NCBI RefSeq assembly: GCF_008725655.1
Contig: NZ_VYXP01000004.1
Location: forward strand, 1 to 51,344
Reading direction: 5' to 3'
DNA length: 51,344 nucleotides
From: Marinihelvus fidelis
Lineage (GTDB): Bacteria > Pseudomonadota > Gammaproteobacteria > Xanthomonadales > SZUA-36
Shown: positions 1-9,325 of the stretch, piece after piece
How positions within the stretch are numbered: position 1 is the stretch's first letter
Layout of the letters: each line of letters begins with the position of its first letter
Made by a program: the position numbers and the translations under genes
Notes under the pieces: generated by a model
Database searches by the model: none
What the model saw: the letters and a program-made list of their open reading frames with translations, nothing else
Told to the model about the DNA's origin: nothing

Positions 1-104
1 TTGATCTGATTGCCCCGATCGCCATGGAAGAAGGTCTGCGTTTCGCCATCCGTGAAGGCGGTCGTACCGTCGGCGCCGGCGTCGTCGCGAAGATTTTCGA
101 GTAA
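1..104 (+). CDS. tuf: Elongation factor Tu, C-terminal fragment
   Basis: EF-Tu delivers aminoacyl-tRNA to the ribosome as a GTP complex. Only about 33 C-terminal codons are in the window (frame starting at base 3). They read as the end of domain III, with the conserved [21 protein letters not shown] segment and a terminal KIFE before TAA. The gene starts outside the window. Its place just upstream of rpsJ fits the str-S10 junction of gammaproteobacteria. The TAA stop is itself part of the first unit of a 7-bp repeat array. Confidence 0.95.
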   Translation, partial: DLIAPIAMEEGLRFAIREGGRTVGAGVVAKIFE

Positions 105-140
105 CAGTAACGCGTAACGCGTGACGCGTTGCGCGTCACC
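101..140 (+). repeat. 7-bp repeat array at the tuf stop codon, ending in a hairpin
   Basis: Units read GTAACA, GTAACGC, GTAACGC, GTGACGC, GTTGCGC, GTCACC in the sense direction of tuf. The first unit contains the tuf stop (TAA, 102-104). Successive units carry TAA or TGA, and the 7-bp period places them in different frames. Bases 121-139 form a perfect 8-bp stem with a TTG loop (GTGACGCG / CGCGTCAC). There is no U-tract, so an intrinsic terminator is unlikely. Three related arrays occur elsewhere in the window. Confidence 0.85.
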
Positions 141-164
141 AACGAGCGAAGCGAGTAAATAGAA

Positions 165-476
165 ATGGCAGATCAGAGAATCCGCATCCGGTTGAAGGCT
201 TTCGATCATCGTCTGATCGATCGTTCAGCCCAGGAAATCGTGGAAACGGCCCGGCGGACGGGCGCGCAGGTGCGCGGTCCTATTCCGTTGCCGACCCGCA
301 TCGAGCGCACGACCGTACTGATTTCCCCGCACGTCAACAAGGACGCGCGTGACCAGTACGAAACCCGTACGCACAAGCGGTTGATGGATATCGTCGACCC
401 CAATGACAAGACCGTGGATGCACTGATGAAGCTGGATCTGGCCGCGGGTGTCGATGTGCAGATCAAGCTCAACTGA
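165..476 (+). CDS. rpsJ: 30S ribosomal protein S10
   Basis: First gene of the S10 operon. S10 is a 30S head protein; in many bacteria it also acts with NusB in antitermination. The product is 103 aa, the same length as in E. coli, and the whole sequence is the typical S10 fold ([14 protein letters not shown] start; [10 protein letters not shown] segment). The ATG at 165 follows only a weak GCGAG-type Shine-Dalgarno. The 60 bases to tuf hold the repeat array and hairpin, so any tuf-rpsJ read-through passes that hairpin. Confidence 0.98.
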   Translation: MADQRIRIRLKAFDHRLIDRSAQEIVETARRTGAQVRGPIPLPTRIERTTVLISPHVNKDARDQYETRTHKRLMDIVDPNDKTVDALMKLDLAAGVDVQIKLN

Positions 477-509
477 GCCACTGGTCGTAGCTGAAGAAGA
501 GACAAGACG

Positions 510-1148
510 ATGGCAATTGGAATCATTGGACGCAAGGCGGGTATGACCCGCGTGTTCACCGAAGACGGCGCAAGTGTGCCGGTGACGGTGATCGAGGCGA
601 CCCCGAACCGGGTGACCCAGGTCAAGACCGACGATAACGACGGTTACAAAGCACTGCAGGTCACCGCTGGTGGCAAGCGTAGCGGCCTGGTCAACAAGCC
701 GGAAGCGGGACATTTTGCCAAGGCAGGTGTGGAAGCAGGTTTTGGCCTGTGGGAACTGCGCCTGGAAGGCGAGGAAGGCGGTGACCTGGAAGCAGGTGCC
801 GAGTTGGCGGTCGACCAGTTCGAAGCCGGCCAGATGGTTGATGTCACGGGCATCACCAAGGGCAAGGGCTTTGCCGGTACGGTCAAGCGTCACAACTTCC
901 GTACCCAGGACGCCACCCACGGTAACTCGCTGTCGCATCGTGCGCCGGGTTCCATCGGCCAGTGCCAGACCCCTGGGCGCGTGTTCAAGGGCAAGAAGAT
1001 GGCGGGTCACATGGGTGACGAGCGCAACACGACGCAGAACCTGGAAATCGTCCGGGTGGACGCGGAGCGCAACCTGCTGCTGATCAAGGGTGCAGTCCCT
1101 GGCGCAGCTGGCGGCACCGTGACTGTGCGCCCGTCCGTGAAGCATTGA
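510..1148 (+). CDS. rplC: 50S ribosomal protein L3
   Basis: L3 is a primary 23S rRNA binder whose long loop reaches towards the peptidyl-transferase centre. The product is 212 aa (E. coli 209). The GSIGQ[14 protein letters not shown] segment is intact; it contains the glutamine that PrmB methylates in E. coli. Start: ATG after an AGAAGAGA purine stretch. It lies 33 bases after rpsJ and 7 bases before rplD. Confidence 0.98.
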   Translation: MAIGIIGRKAGMTRVFTEDGASVPVTVIEATPNRVTQVKTDDNDGYKALQVTAGGKRSGLVNKPEAGHFAKAGVEAGFGLWELRLEGEEGGDLEAGAELAVDQFEAGQMVDVTGITKGKGFAGTVKRHNFRTQDATHGNSLSHRAPGSIGQCQTPGRVFKGKKMAGHMGDERNTTQNLEIVRVDAERNLLLIKGAVPGAAGGTVTVRPSVKH

Positions 1149-1155
1149 GGTATTG

Positions 1156-1761
1156 ATGATGAAACTGGCAGTAGCAGGCGGTAAAGACGTCCAGGTTTCG
1201 GAAGCCACGTTCGGTCGTGAGTTTTCCGAGGCACTGGTCCACCAGGTGGTGACCGCATACCTGGCTGGCGCTCGCGCTGGCACGAAGGCACAGAAGAACC
1301 GTTCAGCGGTGTCTGGCGGCGGCAAGAAGCCGTGGCGCCAGAAGGGCACCGGCCGCGCACGTGTCGGCACCATTCGCAGCCCGATCTGGGTTGGCGGTGG
1401 CAAGACCTTTGCGGCGACGCCTCGCGATCATTCGCAGAAGGTGAACCGCAAGATGTACCGCGGCGCACTGCAGGCGATTCTTTCTGAGCTCGTTCGCCAG
1501 GAGCGCCTGGTCGTCATCGACGACCTGGGTGTTGACGCGCCGAAGACCAGTGCGTTGGCCGGCAAGCTGGCCGAACTCGGTGTCGAAAAAGGCCTGCTGA
1601 TCACCGCGGAAGTGGACGAGAAGCTGTTCCTGTCTTCCCGCAACCTGATCGGTGTGCATTGCGTGGACGTGGCCGGTATCGACCCCGTCAGCCTGGTGTC
1701 TGCCGACAGGGTCGTGGTGACCGTTGAGGCGATCAACAAGATCCAGGAGTGGTTGGGATGA
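1156..1761 (+). CDS. rplD: 50S ribosomal protein L4
   Basis: L4 lines the peptide exit tunnel. In E. coli it also represses the S10 operon; whether that holds here cannot be seen, because no S10 leader precedes rpsJ. The product is 201 aa as in E. coli. The tunnel loop is intact ([18 protein letters not shown]). An in-frame TTG lies three bases upstream, but the ATG at 1156 has the better spacing to the GAGG at 1147-1150. Its stop overlaps the rplW start (ATGA). Confidence 0.97.
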   Translation: MMKLAVAGGKDVQVSEATFGREFSEALVHQVVTAYLAGARAGTKAQKNRSAVSGGGKKPWRQKGTGRARVGTIRSPIWVGGGKTFAATPRDHSQKVNRKMYRGALQAILSELVRQERLVVIDDLGVDAPKTSALAGKLAELGVEKGLLITAEVDEKLFLSSRNLIGVHCVDVAGIDPVSLVSADRVVVTVEAINKIQEWLG

Positions 1762-2060
1762 GCAACGACAATATTTACAACGTGCTGCTGGCGCCGCGGG
1801 TGACGGAAAAGACCGCGCGTGTGGGCGAGCAGGGTAACCAGTACGTTTTCCGTGTGGCGACTGACGCCACCAAGCAGGATATCCGTGCGGCTATCGAACA
1901 GTTGTTCGAGGTCACTGTGGAATCTGTCCGTGTGGCTAACGTGAAGGGCAAGACCAAGGCCTTCAAGATGCGCCCCGGTAAGCGGAAAGACTGGAAAAAA
2001 GCCTACGTTCGGGTCCAGGAAGGGCAGGTCATCGACCTCCTGGGCGAAGAATCAGCTTAA
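1758..2060 (+). CDS. rplW: 50S ribosomal protein L23
   Basis: L23 sits at the tunnel exit and is the docking site for trigger factor and SRP. The product is 100 aa, equal to E. coli. The chosen start is the ATG at 1758, which overlaps the rplD stop as ATGA and implies translational coupling. A GTG nine bases upstream is in frame but would add residues absent from the family. The C-terminal [18 protein letters not shown] segment is typical. Confidence 0.97.
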   Translation: MSNDNIYNVLLAPRVTEKTARVGEQGNQYVFRVATDATKQDIRAAIEQLFEVTVESVRVANVKGKTKAFKMRPGKRKDWKKAYVRVQEGQVIDLLGEESA

Positions 2061-2072
2061 GGACGAAGAGTC

Positions 2073-2900
2073 ATGGCAATCGTTAAAGCAAAACCGACAT
2101 CGCCCGGCCGTCGTGGCGTAGTCAAGGTTCGCCACGAGCACCTGCATAAAGGTGCGCCGCACGCGGCCCTGTTGGAAAAGAAGTCGAAGACCGGCGGCCG
2201 CAATAATGCGGGCCGGGTGACCACCCGTCATCGCGGCGGCGGTCACAAGCAGCACTACCGTGTCATCGATTTCAAGCGCGACAAGGACGGGATTCCCGGC
2301 CAGGTTGAGCGGATCGAATACGATCCCAACCGTAGCGCCCACATTGCGCTGGTGCTGTACAAAGATGGCGAACGCCGGTACATCATCGCGCCGAAGGGTG
2401 TGCATTCAGGCCACCCGGTCATGAGCGGTCGTGAAGCCGCCATCAAGCCGGGTAACACGCTGCCGCTGCGCAACATCCCGGTGGGTACGGTTGTGCACTG
2501 CGTGGAACTGAAGCCCGGCAAGGGTGCCCAACTGGCGCGCAGCGCCGGTGCAGCCTGCCAGCTCGTGGCCCGCGAAGGTCAGTACGCCACCCTGCGTCTG
2601 CGCTCCGGCGAGATGCGCAAGGTGCCGACCCGCTGCCGCGCGACCATCGGTGAAGTGTCCAACTCCGAGCACAACCTGGAGAAGCTGGGCAAGGCCGGTG
2701 CACGTCGCTGGCGTGGTGTTCGCCCGACGGTTCGTGGTGTGGCCATGAACCCGGTGGATCACCCGCACGGTGGTGGTGAAGGCAAGACCTCTGGTGGCCG
2801 TCATCCGGTGTCACCGTGGGGTACGCCGACGAAGGGTTACAAGACCCGCAGCAACAAGCGCACCGACAAGTACATCGTGCGTAAGCGCTCAGGTAAATAA
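2073..2900 (+). CDS. rplB: 50S ribosomal protein L2
   Basis: L2 is needed for subunit association and peptidyl-transferase activity. The product is 275 aa (E. coli 273). The hallmark [17 protein letters not shown] stretch is at about residues 222-238 and includes the conserved histidine near 230. The basic C-terminus is complete. The gene lies 12 bases after rplW, in the conserved S10-operon position. Confidence 0.98.
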   Translation: MAIVKAKPTSPGRRGVVKVRHEHLHKGAPHAALLEKKSKTGGRNNAGRVTTRHRGGGHKQHYRVIDFKRDKDGIPGQVERIEYDPNRSAHIALVLYKDGERRYIIAPKGVHSGHPVMSGREAAIKPGNTLPLRNIPVGTVVHCVELKPGKGAQLARSAGAACQLVAREGQYATLRLRSGEMRKVPTRCRATIGEVSNSEHNLEKLGKAGARRWRGVRPTVRGVAMNPVDHPHGGGEGKTSGGRHPVSPWGTPTKGYKTRSNKRTDKYIVRKRSGK

Positions 2901-2912
2901 CGGGACAGTACG

Positions 2913-3185
2913 ATGCCTAGATCAATTAAGAAGGGTCCATTTATCGACCATCACCTGGCGGCCAAGGTCGAACAGGCGCTGGAGACCAATAACAAGCGTC
3001 CGATCAAGACCTGGTCGCGCCGCTCGATGATCACGCCCGACATGGTCGGCCTGACCATCGCGGTACACAACGGTCGCCAGCACATGCCGATCCTGATCAA
3101 CGAGCAGATGATCGGTCACAAGCTGGGCGAATTCGCGGTAACGCGTACGTTCCGTGGTCACTCCGGTGACCGCAAGACGAAGTAG
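2913..3185 (+). CDS. rpsS: 30S ribosomal protein S19
   Basis: S19 forms a complex with S13 in the 30S head near the A and P sites. The product is 90 aa (E. coli 92) and starts with the family signature [15 protein letters not shown]. The C-terminal [19 protein letters not shown] motif is present. It lies 12 bases after rplB and 11 before rplV. Confidence 0.98.
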   Translation: MPRSIKKGPFIDHHLAAKVEQALETNNKRPIKTWSRRSMITPDMVGLTIAVHNGRQHMPILINEQMIGHKLGEFAVTRTFRGHSGDRKTK

Positions 3186-3196
3186 GTGTAGCGATC

Positions 3197-3532
3197 ATGC
3201 AAGTGACAGCAAAATTGAATGGCGCGCGCATCTCCGCGCAGAAAGTGCGCCTGGTTGCCGACCAGGTTCGCGGCATGCCGGTGGAAAAGGCTGAGCAACT
3301 GCTGGCATTCAGCCCGCAGAAGGCGGCGTCCATCGTCAAGAAAGTTCTGCTTTCTGCCGTGGCCAATGCCGAGCACAACGAAGGTGCGGACATCGACGAG
3401 CTGAAAATCTCAGCGATCTGTGTCGACGAAGGCCCGACCATGAAGCGTGGTCGTGCTCGCGCCAAGGGCCGTGGCACGCGGATTTTGAAGCGGACCAGTC
3501 ACATCACCGTGACGCTGGCCGACAGCGAATAA
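3197..3532 (+). CDS. rplV: 50S ribosomal protein L22
   Basis: L22 has a beta-hairpin lining the exit tunnel, the site of some macrolide-resistance changes. The product is 111 aa (E. coli 110). The hairpin [21 protein letters not shown] is near residues 82-102 and looks normal. It sits between rpsS and rpsC as in all gammaproteobacteria. Confidence 0.98.
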   Translation: MQVTAKLNGARISAQKVRLVADQVRGMPVEKAEQLLAFSPQKAASIVKKVLLSAVANAEHNEGADIDELKISAICVDEGPTMKRGRARAKGRGTRILKRTSHITVTLADSE

Positions 3533-3550
3533 CAGGACCGGGAAAAGATT

Positions 3551-4231
3551 ATGGGTCAGAAGGTACATCCAACAGGTATCCGCCTTGGCATCGCCAAGGA
3601 CTGGAACTCAACCTGGTATGCCGAAAAAGGCGAGTACGCCGAGCAGTTGAAGTCCGACCTCGAGGTCCGCGAGTTCCTGCGCAAGCGTCTGGCACAGGCG
3701 GCGGTCAGCCGTATCGAAATCGAGCGTCCGGCCAAGTCTGCTCGCATCACGATTCACACGGCTCGTCCGGGTATCGTGATCGGCAAGAAGGGCGAGGACA
3801 TCGACCGCCTGCGTCGTGAAGTCAGCCAGCTGATGGGGGTTCCGACCCACATCACGGTGGCCGAGATTCGCAAGCCGGAGCTGGATGCTCAGCTGGTTGC
3901 CGAGGGCATTGCCCAGCAGCTGGAGCGCCGCATCATGTTCCGTCGTGCCATGAAGCGTGCCGTCGGTAACTCCATGCGCCTGGGCGCACTGGGTATCAAG
4001 GTGCACGTGTCCGGTCGCCTGAACGGTGCAGATATTGCCCGCAGCGAGTGGTACCGCGAAGGCCAGGTGCCGCTGCATACCCTGCGTGCGGATGTTGATT
4101 ACGGATTTGTGGAAGCACAGACCACCTATGGTGTGCTGGGCGTGAAAGTCTGGATTTACAAGGGTGAGGTCTTCGACCTGTACGCCCAGAAGAAGTCCGA
4201 CAGCGCCAGCAACCAGAAGGCGGCCAGCTAG
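3551..4231 (+). CDS. rpsC: 30S ribosomal protein S3
   Basis: S3 forms part of the mRNA entry channel with S4 and S5. The product is 226 aa (E. coli 233) and starts [16 protein letters not shown] domain with a GKKG loop lies near residue 78, and the C-terminal domain ([10 protein letters not shown]) is intact. The C-terminal tail is slightly shorter than in E. coli, within family variation. Confidence 0.98.
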   Translation: MGQKVHPTGIRLGIAKDWNSTWYAEKGEYAEQLKSDLEVREFLRKRLAQAAVSRIEIERPAKSARITIHTARPGIVIGKKGEDIDRLRREVSQLMGVPTHITVAEIRKPELDAQLVAEGIAQQLERRIMFRRAMKRAVGNSMRLGALGIKVHVSGRLNGADIARSEWYREGQVPLHTLRADVDYGFVEAQTTYGVLGVKVWIYKGEVFDLYAQKKSDSASNQKAAS

Positions 4232-4241
4232 GAGTTGAACG

Positions 4242-4655
4242 ATGCTGCAGCCAAAACGTACCAAATTCAGAAAGCAGCAGAAGGGTCGTAACCGCGGCCT
4301 GGCGCAGGTGAACAACCGCGTCAGTTTCGGTGAGTACGGCCTGAAAGCGACGACGCGTGGTTTTGTGACCGCGCGCCAGATTGAGGCCGCCCGTCGTGCC
4401 ATTACCCGTTACGTCAAGCGTGGCGGCAAGCTCTGGATCCGCGTGTTCCCGGACAAGCCGATCACCAAGAAGCCCGTCGAGGTTCGTATGGGTAAGGGTA
4501 AGGGCAACGTGGAATACTGGGTAGCCCCGATTCAGCCCGGTCGTGTCCTGTATGAAATCCAGGGCGTGTCCGAAGAAGCCGCGCGCGAGGCGTTTCGCCT
4601 GGCCTCGGCCAAGCTGGCGGTGAAGACCGCCTTCGTGTCCCGGTCGGTGATGTAA
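4242..4655 (+). CDS. rplP: 50S ribosomal protein L16
   Basis: L16 organises the A-site region of the 50S subunit. The product is 137 aa (E. coli 136); [19 protein letters not shown] is the usual N-terminus. The [19 protein letters not shown] segment contains the arginine that is hydroxylated in E. coli. Its last base is the first base of rpmC (TAATG). Confidence 0.98.
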   Translation: MLQPKRTKFRKQQKGRNRGLAQVNNRVSFGEYGLKATTRGFVTARQIEAARRAITRYVKRGGKLWIRVFPDKPITKKPVEVRMGKGKGNVEYWVAPIQPGRVLYEIQGVSEEAAREAFRLASAKLAVKTAFVSRSVM

Positions 4656-4858
4656 TGAACGCACAGGATTTAAGAGCAAAGTCGGACGCGGAGCTGCGTG
4701 AGGAACTCACCGGTCTCCTGCGTGAACAGTTCAACCTCAGGATGCAGAAGGGCACCGGCCAGATGGGCCAGCCGAATGAACTGCGCCGTGTTCGCCGGGA
4801 TATTGCCCGCGTGAAGACCGTCCTGAATGAAAAGTCGAAGGAAGGTAGCGAGTCATGA
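4655..4858 (+). CDS. rpmC: 50S ribosomal protein L29
   Basis: L29 is a small helical hairpin protein beside L23 at the tunnel exit. The product is 67 aa (E. coli 63), with the [18 protein letters not shown] helix and the [14 protein letters not shown] helix. The start overlaps the rplP stop by one base, and its own stop overlaps rpsQ by four (ATGA). The block rplP-rpmC-rpsQ therefore looks translationally coupled. Confidence 0.97.
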   Translation: MNAQDLRAKSDAELREELTGLLREQFNLRMQKGTGQMGQPNELRRVRRDIARVKTVLNEKSKEGSES

Positions 4859-5115
4859 GCACCGCGGACAAGGTCGTACGCAGCCAGGTTGGCCGCGTGG
4901 TCAGCGACAAGATGGACAAGACCGTCACCGTACTGCTGGAGCGCCGTGTCAAGCACGCGCTTTACGGCAAGTACATCAAGCGCTCCACCAAGGTGAAAGC
5001 GCACGACGAAGACAACAGTGCCGCCGCTGGCGACACGGTCCGGATTGAAGAGTGCCGTCCCCTCTCGAAGTCGAAGGCCTGGAAGGTCGTCGAAGTCGTG
5101 GAGCGTGCAGTCTAA
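4855..5115 (+). CDS. rpsQ: 30S ribosomal protein S17
   Basis: S17 is an OB-fold primary binder of 16S rRNA. The product is 86 aa (E. coli 84). Characteristic segments are [22 protein letters not shown] and [15 protein letters not shown]. The start overlaps the rpmC stop (ATGA). It is the last gene of the classical S10 operon. Confidence 0.97.
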   Translation: MSTADKVVRSQVGRVVSDKMDKTVTVLLERRVKHALYGKYIKRSTKVKAHDEDNSAAAGDTVRIEECRPLSKSKAWKVVEVVERAV

Positions 5116-5144
5116 GTTAACCGGACAGGTTCGAGGATAGAACG

Positions 5145-5513
5145 ATGATTCAGATGCAGAGCATGCTGGCCGCGGCGGATAACAGCGGTGCGCGCCAGGT
5201 CCAGTGTATCAAGGTGCTGGGCGGCTCCAAGCGCCGCTACGCGCAGATTGGCGACGTCATCAAGGTGACGGTCAAGGACGCCATCCCGCGTGGCAAGGTA
5301 AAAAAGGGCGAGGTGTACAACGCCCTGGTCGTACGTACCCGTACCGGTGTGCGTCGTCCGGATGGCTCCAAGATCCGCTTCGACGGTAACGCGGCAGTGC
5401 TGCTGAACCAGAAGCTGGAGCCGATTGGTACCCGTATTTTCGGCCCAGTGACGCGCGAACTGCGTGGTGAGAAGTTCATGAAGATCGTCTCACTGGCGCC
5501 TGAAGTGCTCTGA
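5145..5513 (+). CDS. rplN: 50S ribosomal protein L14
   Basis: L14 contacts L19 and the 30S subunit in a bridge and is the binding site of RsfS. The product is 122 aa (E. coli 123), starting [17 protein letters not shown]. It is the first gene of the spc operon by E. coli convention. Only 29 bases separate it from rpsQ and no obvious promoter lies there, so co-transcription with the S10 genes is likely. Confidence 0.98.
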   Translation: MIQMQSMLAAADNSGARQVQCIKVLGGSKRRYAQIGDVIKVTVKDAIPRGKVKKGEVYNALVVRTRTGVRRPDGSKIRFDGNAAVLLNQKLEPIGTRIFGPVTRELRGEKFMKIVSLAPEVL

Positions 5514-5529
5514 GCCCGGAGAAGCAGTC

Positions 5530-5844
5530 ATGAAACGTATTAAGAAAGGCGACGAAGTCATCGTCACCACCGGCCGCAGCAAGGGCCAGAAAGGCAACGT
5601 GCTGCGCGTGATGGAAGACCGCCTGTTGGTGGAAAACGTGAACATGGTCAAGCGCCACACGAAGGCTGACCCCAACCGCAACATCGCGGGCGGGATCGTC
5701 GAGAAGGAAGCGCCCATTCACGTCTCCAACGTGGCGCTGTTCAACCCGGCGACCGGCAAGGCCGACCGCGTGGGCGTCAAGACGCTGGACGATGGCAGCA
5801 AGGTGCGCGTGTTTCGCTCAAACGGCGAAGCCGTCGATATTTAA
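5530..5844 (+). CDS. rplX: 50S ribosomal protein L24
   Basis: L24 initiates 50S assembly. The product is 104 aa, equal to E. coli, with an N-terminal KOW motif ([18 protein letters not shown]) at about residues 4-21. It lies 16 bases after rplN and 11 before rplE. Confidence 0.98.
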   Translation: MKRIKKGDEVIVTTGRSKGQKGNVLRVMEDRLLVENVNMVKRHTKADPNRNIAGGIVEKEAPIHVSNVALFNPATGKADRVGVKTLDDGSKVRVFRSNGEAVDI

Positions 5845-5855
5845 GGCAGAGAACA

Positions 5856-6398
5856 ATGGCCAGATTACACGACTATTACAAAGACGAACTGGTGCCGAAG
5901 CTCATGAAGGAGCTCGGTGTCGAGAACGTGATGGCGGTGCCGAAGATCACCAAGATCACCCTGAACATGGGTGTGGGTGAAGCGGCGATCGACAAGAAGG
6001 TGATGGAACGCGCCGTGCAGGACCTGGCGACCGTGACCGGCCAGGCGCCGGTGGTCACCAAGGCACGCAAGTCCGTGGCTTCTTTCAAGATCCGTGATGG
6101 CTGGCCGATTGGTGCCAAGGTCACGCTGCGCCGCGAAAAGATGTGGGAGTTCCTGGATCGCCTGGTGAACGTGGCGATCCCCCGTGTGCGTGACTTCCGT
6201 GGCCTGAGCCGCAAGTCATTCGACGGCCGGGGCAACTACTCGTTCGGCGTGAAGGAGCAGATCGTGTTCCCGGAAATCGATTTCGACCAGGTCGACGCGA
6301 TCCGTGGCATGGACATCACCATCACGACGACGGCTAAAGACGATGTGGAAGGCCTGGCGCTGCTGAAAGCGTTCAGCTTCCCGTTCAAGGACAAGTGA
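5856..6398 (+). CDS. rplE: 50S ribosomal protein L5
   Basis: L5 binds 5S rRNA in the central protuberance and contacts P-site tRNA. The product is 180 aa (E. coli 179). The [11 protein letters not shown] motif and the [19 protein letters not shown] segment are both present. In E. coli this gene carries the site through which S8 represses the spc operon; I did not try to model that here. Confidence 0.98.
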   Translation: MARLHDYYKDELVPKLMKELGVENVMAVPKITKITLNMGVGEAAIDKKVMERAVQDLATVTGQAPVVTKARKSVASFKIRDGWPIGAKVTLRREKMWEFLDRLVNVAIPRVRDFRGLSRKSFDGRGNYSFGVKEQIVFPEIDFDQVDAIRGMDITITTTAKDDVEGLALLKAFSFPFKDK

Positions 6399-6411
6399 GC
6401 AGGTAACCCAG

Positions 6412-6717
6412 ATGGCCAAGAAGAGCATGATCAACCGCGAGAATCGTCGCGCGAAGCTGGTGAAGAAGTACGCCGACAAGCGTGCACAGCTGAAGGCGAT
6501 TGTCGCCGATCCGGAACAGGATTTCGAAGCCAAGCAGGACGCGATGTTCGCCCTGCAGAAGCTGCCCCGGGATTCGAGCCCGGCACGCCAGCGTAACCGC
6601 TGCGCGCTGTCCGGTCGTCCCCGTGGTTTCTATCGCAAGTTCGGCCTGGGTCGCAACAAGCTCCGCGAAGCCGCCATGCGCGGTGACGTGCCGGGCCTGC
6701 GCAAGGCCAGCTGGTAA
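6412..6717 (+). CDS. rpsN: 30S ribosomal protein S14 (zinc-free type)
   Basis: S14 is a late-assembling 30S head protein. The product is 101 aa as in E. coli. The long form has no CxxC pairs, so it is the zinc-independent (C-minus) paralogue. The conserved [19 protein letters not shown] and [17 protein letters not shown] segments are complete. The 58 bases to rpsH hold no recognised element. Confidence 0.97.
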   Translation: MAKKSMINRENRRAKLVKKYADKRAQLKAIVADPEQDFEAKQDAMFALQKLPRDSSPARQRNRCALSGRPRGFYRKFGLGRNKLREAAMRGDVPGLRKASW

Positions 6718-6775
6718 ATAAGAGCCGGGTCCGCACGGCGGCCCCGATCAAGGTATTAGAGACAGGACTACTGAC

Positions 6776-7171
6776 ATGAGCATGAGTGATCCGATTTCGG
6801 ACATGTTGACCCGGATTCGCAACGCGCAGGCCACCAACAAGGCCAGCGTGAGCATGCCGTCTTCCAAGGTGAAGACCGGTATCGCAGCGGTGCTGAAGGA
6901 AGAGGGTTACATCAATGATTTCGCTGTTGCCGAAAACGATGGCAAGCCGCAGCTGGAAATCACCCTGAAATACTTCCAGGGCAAGGGTGCCATTGACATG
7001 GTGAAGCGCTACAGCCGTCCCGGCCTGCGCCAGTACCGTGGCAAGGGTGAACTGCCGCGCGTTTTTGATGGCCTGGGTGTCGCTATTGTCAGCACGTCCC
7101 GCGGCATCATGACCGACAAGGCCGCTCGCGAAGCGGGCCATGGCGGCGAAGTGCTGTGTTTCGTGGCCTGA
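6776..7171 (+). CDS. rpsH: 30S ribosomal protein S8
   Basis: S8 is a primary 16S rRNA binder and the repressor of the spc operon in E. coli. The product is 131 aa (E. coli 130). The N-terminus [16 protein letters not shown] matches the family and supports the ATG at 6776 over the one six bases later. The C-terminal [22 protein letters not shown] motif is intact. Confidence 0.98.
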   Translation: MSMSDPISDMLTRIRNAQATNKASVSMPSSKVKTGIAAVLKEEGYINDFAVAENDGKPQLEITLKYFQGKGAIDMVKRYSRPGLRQYRGKGELPRVFDGLGVAIVSTSRGIMTDKAAREAGHGGEVLCFVA

Positions 7172-7193
7172 TCGCGGAACGAGGAGATTAACG

Positions 7194-7721
7194 ATGTCAC
7201 GCGTAGCGAATAATCCGATCACGATCCCGCAGGGTGTCGACTTCAACGTCGACGGCCAGCAGGTTCGTGTCAAGGGTCCCAAGGGCAACATGGCACTGGA
7301 CCTGCATCCGTCGATCAGCCTGGAAATGGGCGAGGGCGACTGCTCGGTCAAGTGGAGCAGCAAGAAGGACGTGGCCATGGCCGGCACCTTCCGCGCCCTG
7401 CTGAACAACATGGTGCTGGGTGTCAGTGAAGGCTTCGAGCGCAAGCTCACCCTGGTCGGCGTGGGTTACCGCGCCCAGGCCCAGGGCACCAAGCTGAACC
7501 TGCAGCTGGGATTCTCGCACCCGATCGATTACGACATGCCGGAAGGTGTTTCAGTGGAAACGCCGACCCAGACGGAAATCGTTCTGAAGGGCTGCGACAA
7601 GCAGCGGGTTGGACAGGCTGCGGCTGAAATTCGCGCCTTCCGTCCGCCGGAACCATACAAGGGCAAAGGCGTTCGTTACAGCGACGAGCGCGTGGTCCGT
7701 AAGGAAGCCAAGAAGGCTTAA
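7194..7721 (+). CDS. rplF: 50S ribosomal protein L6
   Basis: L6 lies near the sarcin-ricin loop and the factor-binding site. The product is 175 aa (E. coli 177). The frame is open further upstream into rpsH, but the ATG at 7194 follows a GAGGAG at 7181-7186 and gives the normal [10 protein letters not shown]-terminus. The C-terminal signature [15 protein letters not shown] is present. Confidence 0.97.
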   Translation: MSRVANNPITIPQGVDFNVDGQQVRVKGPKGNMALDLHPSISLEMGEGDCSVKWSSKKDVAMAGTFRALLNNMVLGVSEGFERKLTLVGVGYRAQAQGTKLNLQLGFSHPIDYDMPEGVSVETPTQTEIVLKGCDKQRVGQAAAEIRAFRPPEPYKGKGVRYSDERVVRKEAKKA

Positions 7722-7744
7722 GCCTTCAGGGTCTGAGGTAACCG

Positions 7745-8101
7745 ATGATGAACAAGAAGACTTCAAGACTTCGCCGCGCCCGCAAGTCACGCGCCCGCAT
7801 CCTCAAGCTGGATGTGCCGCGCCTGACGGTGCACCGCAGTGGTCGTCACATTTACGCCCAGGTCATCGCCGCTGGCGGTGGCAACGTTCTGGCCGCGGCT
7901 TCGACCGTCCAGAAAGACGTGATCAAGGGCCTGGACAGCACCGGCAACAAGGCAGCCGCCGCGGCCGTAGGCAAGGCGATTGCCGAGAAAGCCACGGCAG
8001 CCGGTGTGGACACGGTCGCGTTCGATCGTTCCGGCTTCAAGTATCACGGCCGGATCAAGGAACTGGCCGACGCGGCCCGCGAAGGCGGACTGAAATTCTG
8101 A
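7745..8101 (+). CDS. rplR: 50S ribosomal protein L18
   Basis: L18 binds 5S rRNA with L5. The product is 118 aa (E. coli 117). Two consecutive ATGs are possible starts (7745 and 7748); a GAGG lies seven bases before the first. The C-terminal [24 protein letters not shown] motif is typical. Confidence 0.97.
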   Translation: MMNKKTSRLRRARKSRARILKLDVPRLTVHRSGRHIYAQVIAAGGGNVLAAASTVQKDVIKGLDSTGNKAAAAAVGKAIAEKATAAGVDTVAFDRSGFKYHGRIKELADAAREGGLKF

Positions 8102-8138
8102 TCCCCGGGGTCAGAATCAACTGAGCAGGTAAGGACAG

Positions 8139-8651
8139 ATGTCAAATATCGACAGAGACAATGGCGACGGGATGCTGGAAAAGCTGGTATCCGTGAACCG
8201 CGTGGCCAAGGTGGTCAAAGGCGGCCGGATCTTCGGCTTCACCGCGCTGAGCGTGGTCGGCGATGGCAACGGCAAGGTGGGTTTCGGTTATGGCAAGGCG
8301 CGTGAAGTGCCGGTCGCCATCCAGAAGTCCATGGAAAAGGCTCGCGCCAACATGATCAATGTGCCGCTGAACGGCACCACCCTGTGGCACCCGGTGAAAG
8401 CCACGCACAGTGGCTCACGTGTTTACATGCAGCCCGCCTCAGAGGGTACCGGTGTGATTGCCGGCGGCCCGATGCGTGCCGTGCTGGAAGCCGTGGGTGT
8501 TCACAACGTGCTGGCCAAGAGCCTGGGTTCAAACGCGCCGATCAACCTGGTGCGCGCGACCATCAAGGGTCTGCAGCAGATGTACAGCCCCGAATCGGTG
8601 GCCGCCAAGCGCGGTAAGCCGGTCGACGAAATCAAGGCGAACCTGGGTTAA
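8139..8651 (+). CDS. rpsE: 30S ribosomal protein S5
   Basis: S5 acts in decoding accuracy and is the site of spectinomycin-resistance changes. The product is 170 aa (E. coli 167). The loop [26 protein letters not shown] is unremarkable and matches sensitive species. A good AAGGA lies seven bases before the ATG. Confidence 0.98.
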   Translation: MSNIDRDNGDGMLEKLVSVNRVAKVVKGGRIFGFTALSVVGDGNGKVGFGYGKAREVPVAIQKSMEKARANMINVPLNGTTLWHPVKATHSGSRVYMQPASEGTGVIAGGPMRAVLEAVGVHNVLAKSLGSNAPINLVRATIKGLQQMYSPESVAAKRGKPVDEIKANLG

Positions 8652-8655
8652 TACA

Positions 8656-8844
8656 ATGGCCAAGAAAGACACGATCAAGGTCACCCTGGTGCGTTCTCCG
8701 ATCAGCGCGCAGCCGAGCCACCGCGAGTGTGTTCGCGGCCTGGGCCTGAAGCGGATGCACCACACGGTGGAACTGGAAGACACGCCGTCCGTTCGCGGTA
8801 TGGTGAACAAAATCAACTACATGGTACGAGTGGAAGAAGGCTGA
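8656..8844 (+). CDS. rpmD: 50S ribosomal protein L30
   Basis: L30 is a small 50S protein absent from some bacterial groups. The product is 62 aa (E. coli 59). The ATG at 8656 is four bases after the rpsE stop. The motif LVRSPIS[21 protein letters not shown] identifies the family. Presence and position between rpsE and rplO match gammaproteobacteria. Confidence 0.97.
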   Translation: MAKKDTIKVTLVRSPISAQPSHRECVRGLGLKRMHHTVELEDTPSVRGMVNKINYMVRVEEG

Positions 8845-8893
8845 GCCCGGCTCGGTCGCTTCTGCGAACCTCAGATTAGGAAAGGACCTGACA

Positions 8894-9325
8894 ATGAAAC
8901 TGAATCAGCTGAGCCCCGCCGAGGGCAGCAAGAAGGCGCGTAAGCGCGTCGGCCGTGGTATCGGTTCCGGCCTGGGCAAGACCGCGGGTCGCGGTCACAA
9001 GGGCCAGAAATCCCGTTCCGGCGGTTTCCACAAGGTGGGCTTCGAAGGCGGCCAGATGCCGCTGCAGCGTCGCCTGCCCAAGCGTGGCTTCGCCTCACGC
9101 ACGCAGCGGTTCAACGCCGAGCTGCGCCTGTACCAGCTGGCTTCAGTCAAGGTCGACGTCATTGACCTGGACGTGCTGAAGGAAGCTGGCCTGGTCGCCG
9201 CCGACGTGCGCAATGTCAAGGTCATCAACACCGGTGAGATCGACCGGGCCGTTACCCTGAAAGGCATCCGTGCCACGAAGGGCGCCCAGTCCGCGATTGA
9301 AGCGGCCGGAGGCAAGGTCGAATAA
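8894..9325 (+). CDS. rplO: 50S ribosomal protein L15
   Basis: L15 is a 50S assembly protein with a glycine-rich N-terminal extension threading through rRNA. The product is 143 aa (E. coli 144). [22 protein letters not shown] is the glycine-rich region and [17 protein letters not shown] follows. A good AGGAAAGGA precedes the ATG. Its stop overlaps the secY start by one base. Confidence 0.98.
   Translation: MKLNQLSPAEGSKKARKRVGRGIGSGLGKTAGRGHKGQKSRSGGFHKVGFEGGQMPLQRRLPKRGFASRTQRFNAELRLYQLASVKVDVIDLDVLKEAGLVAADVRNVKVINTGEIDRAVTLKGIRATKGAQSAIEAAGGKVE

Noticed and set aside
225-1403. Long open frame on the - strand across rplC and rplD
   Set aside because: It is antisense to three conserved ribosomal genes, has no recognisable domain, and reflects the GC-rich third-position bias of the + strand genes.
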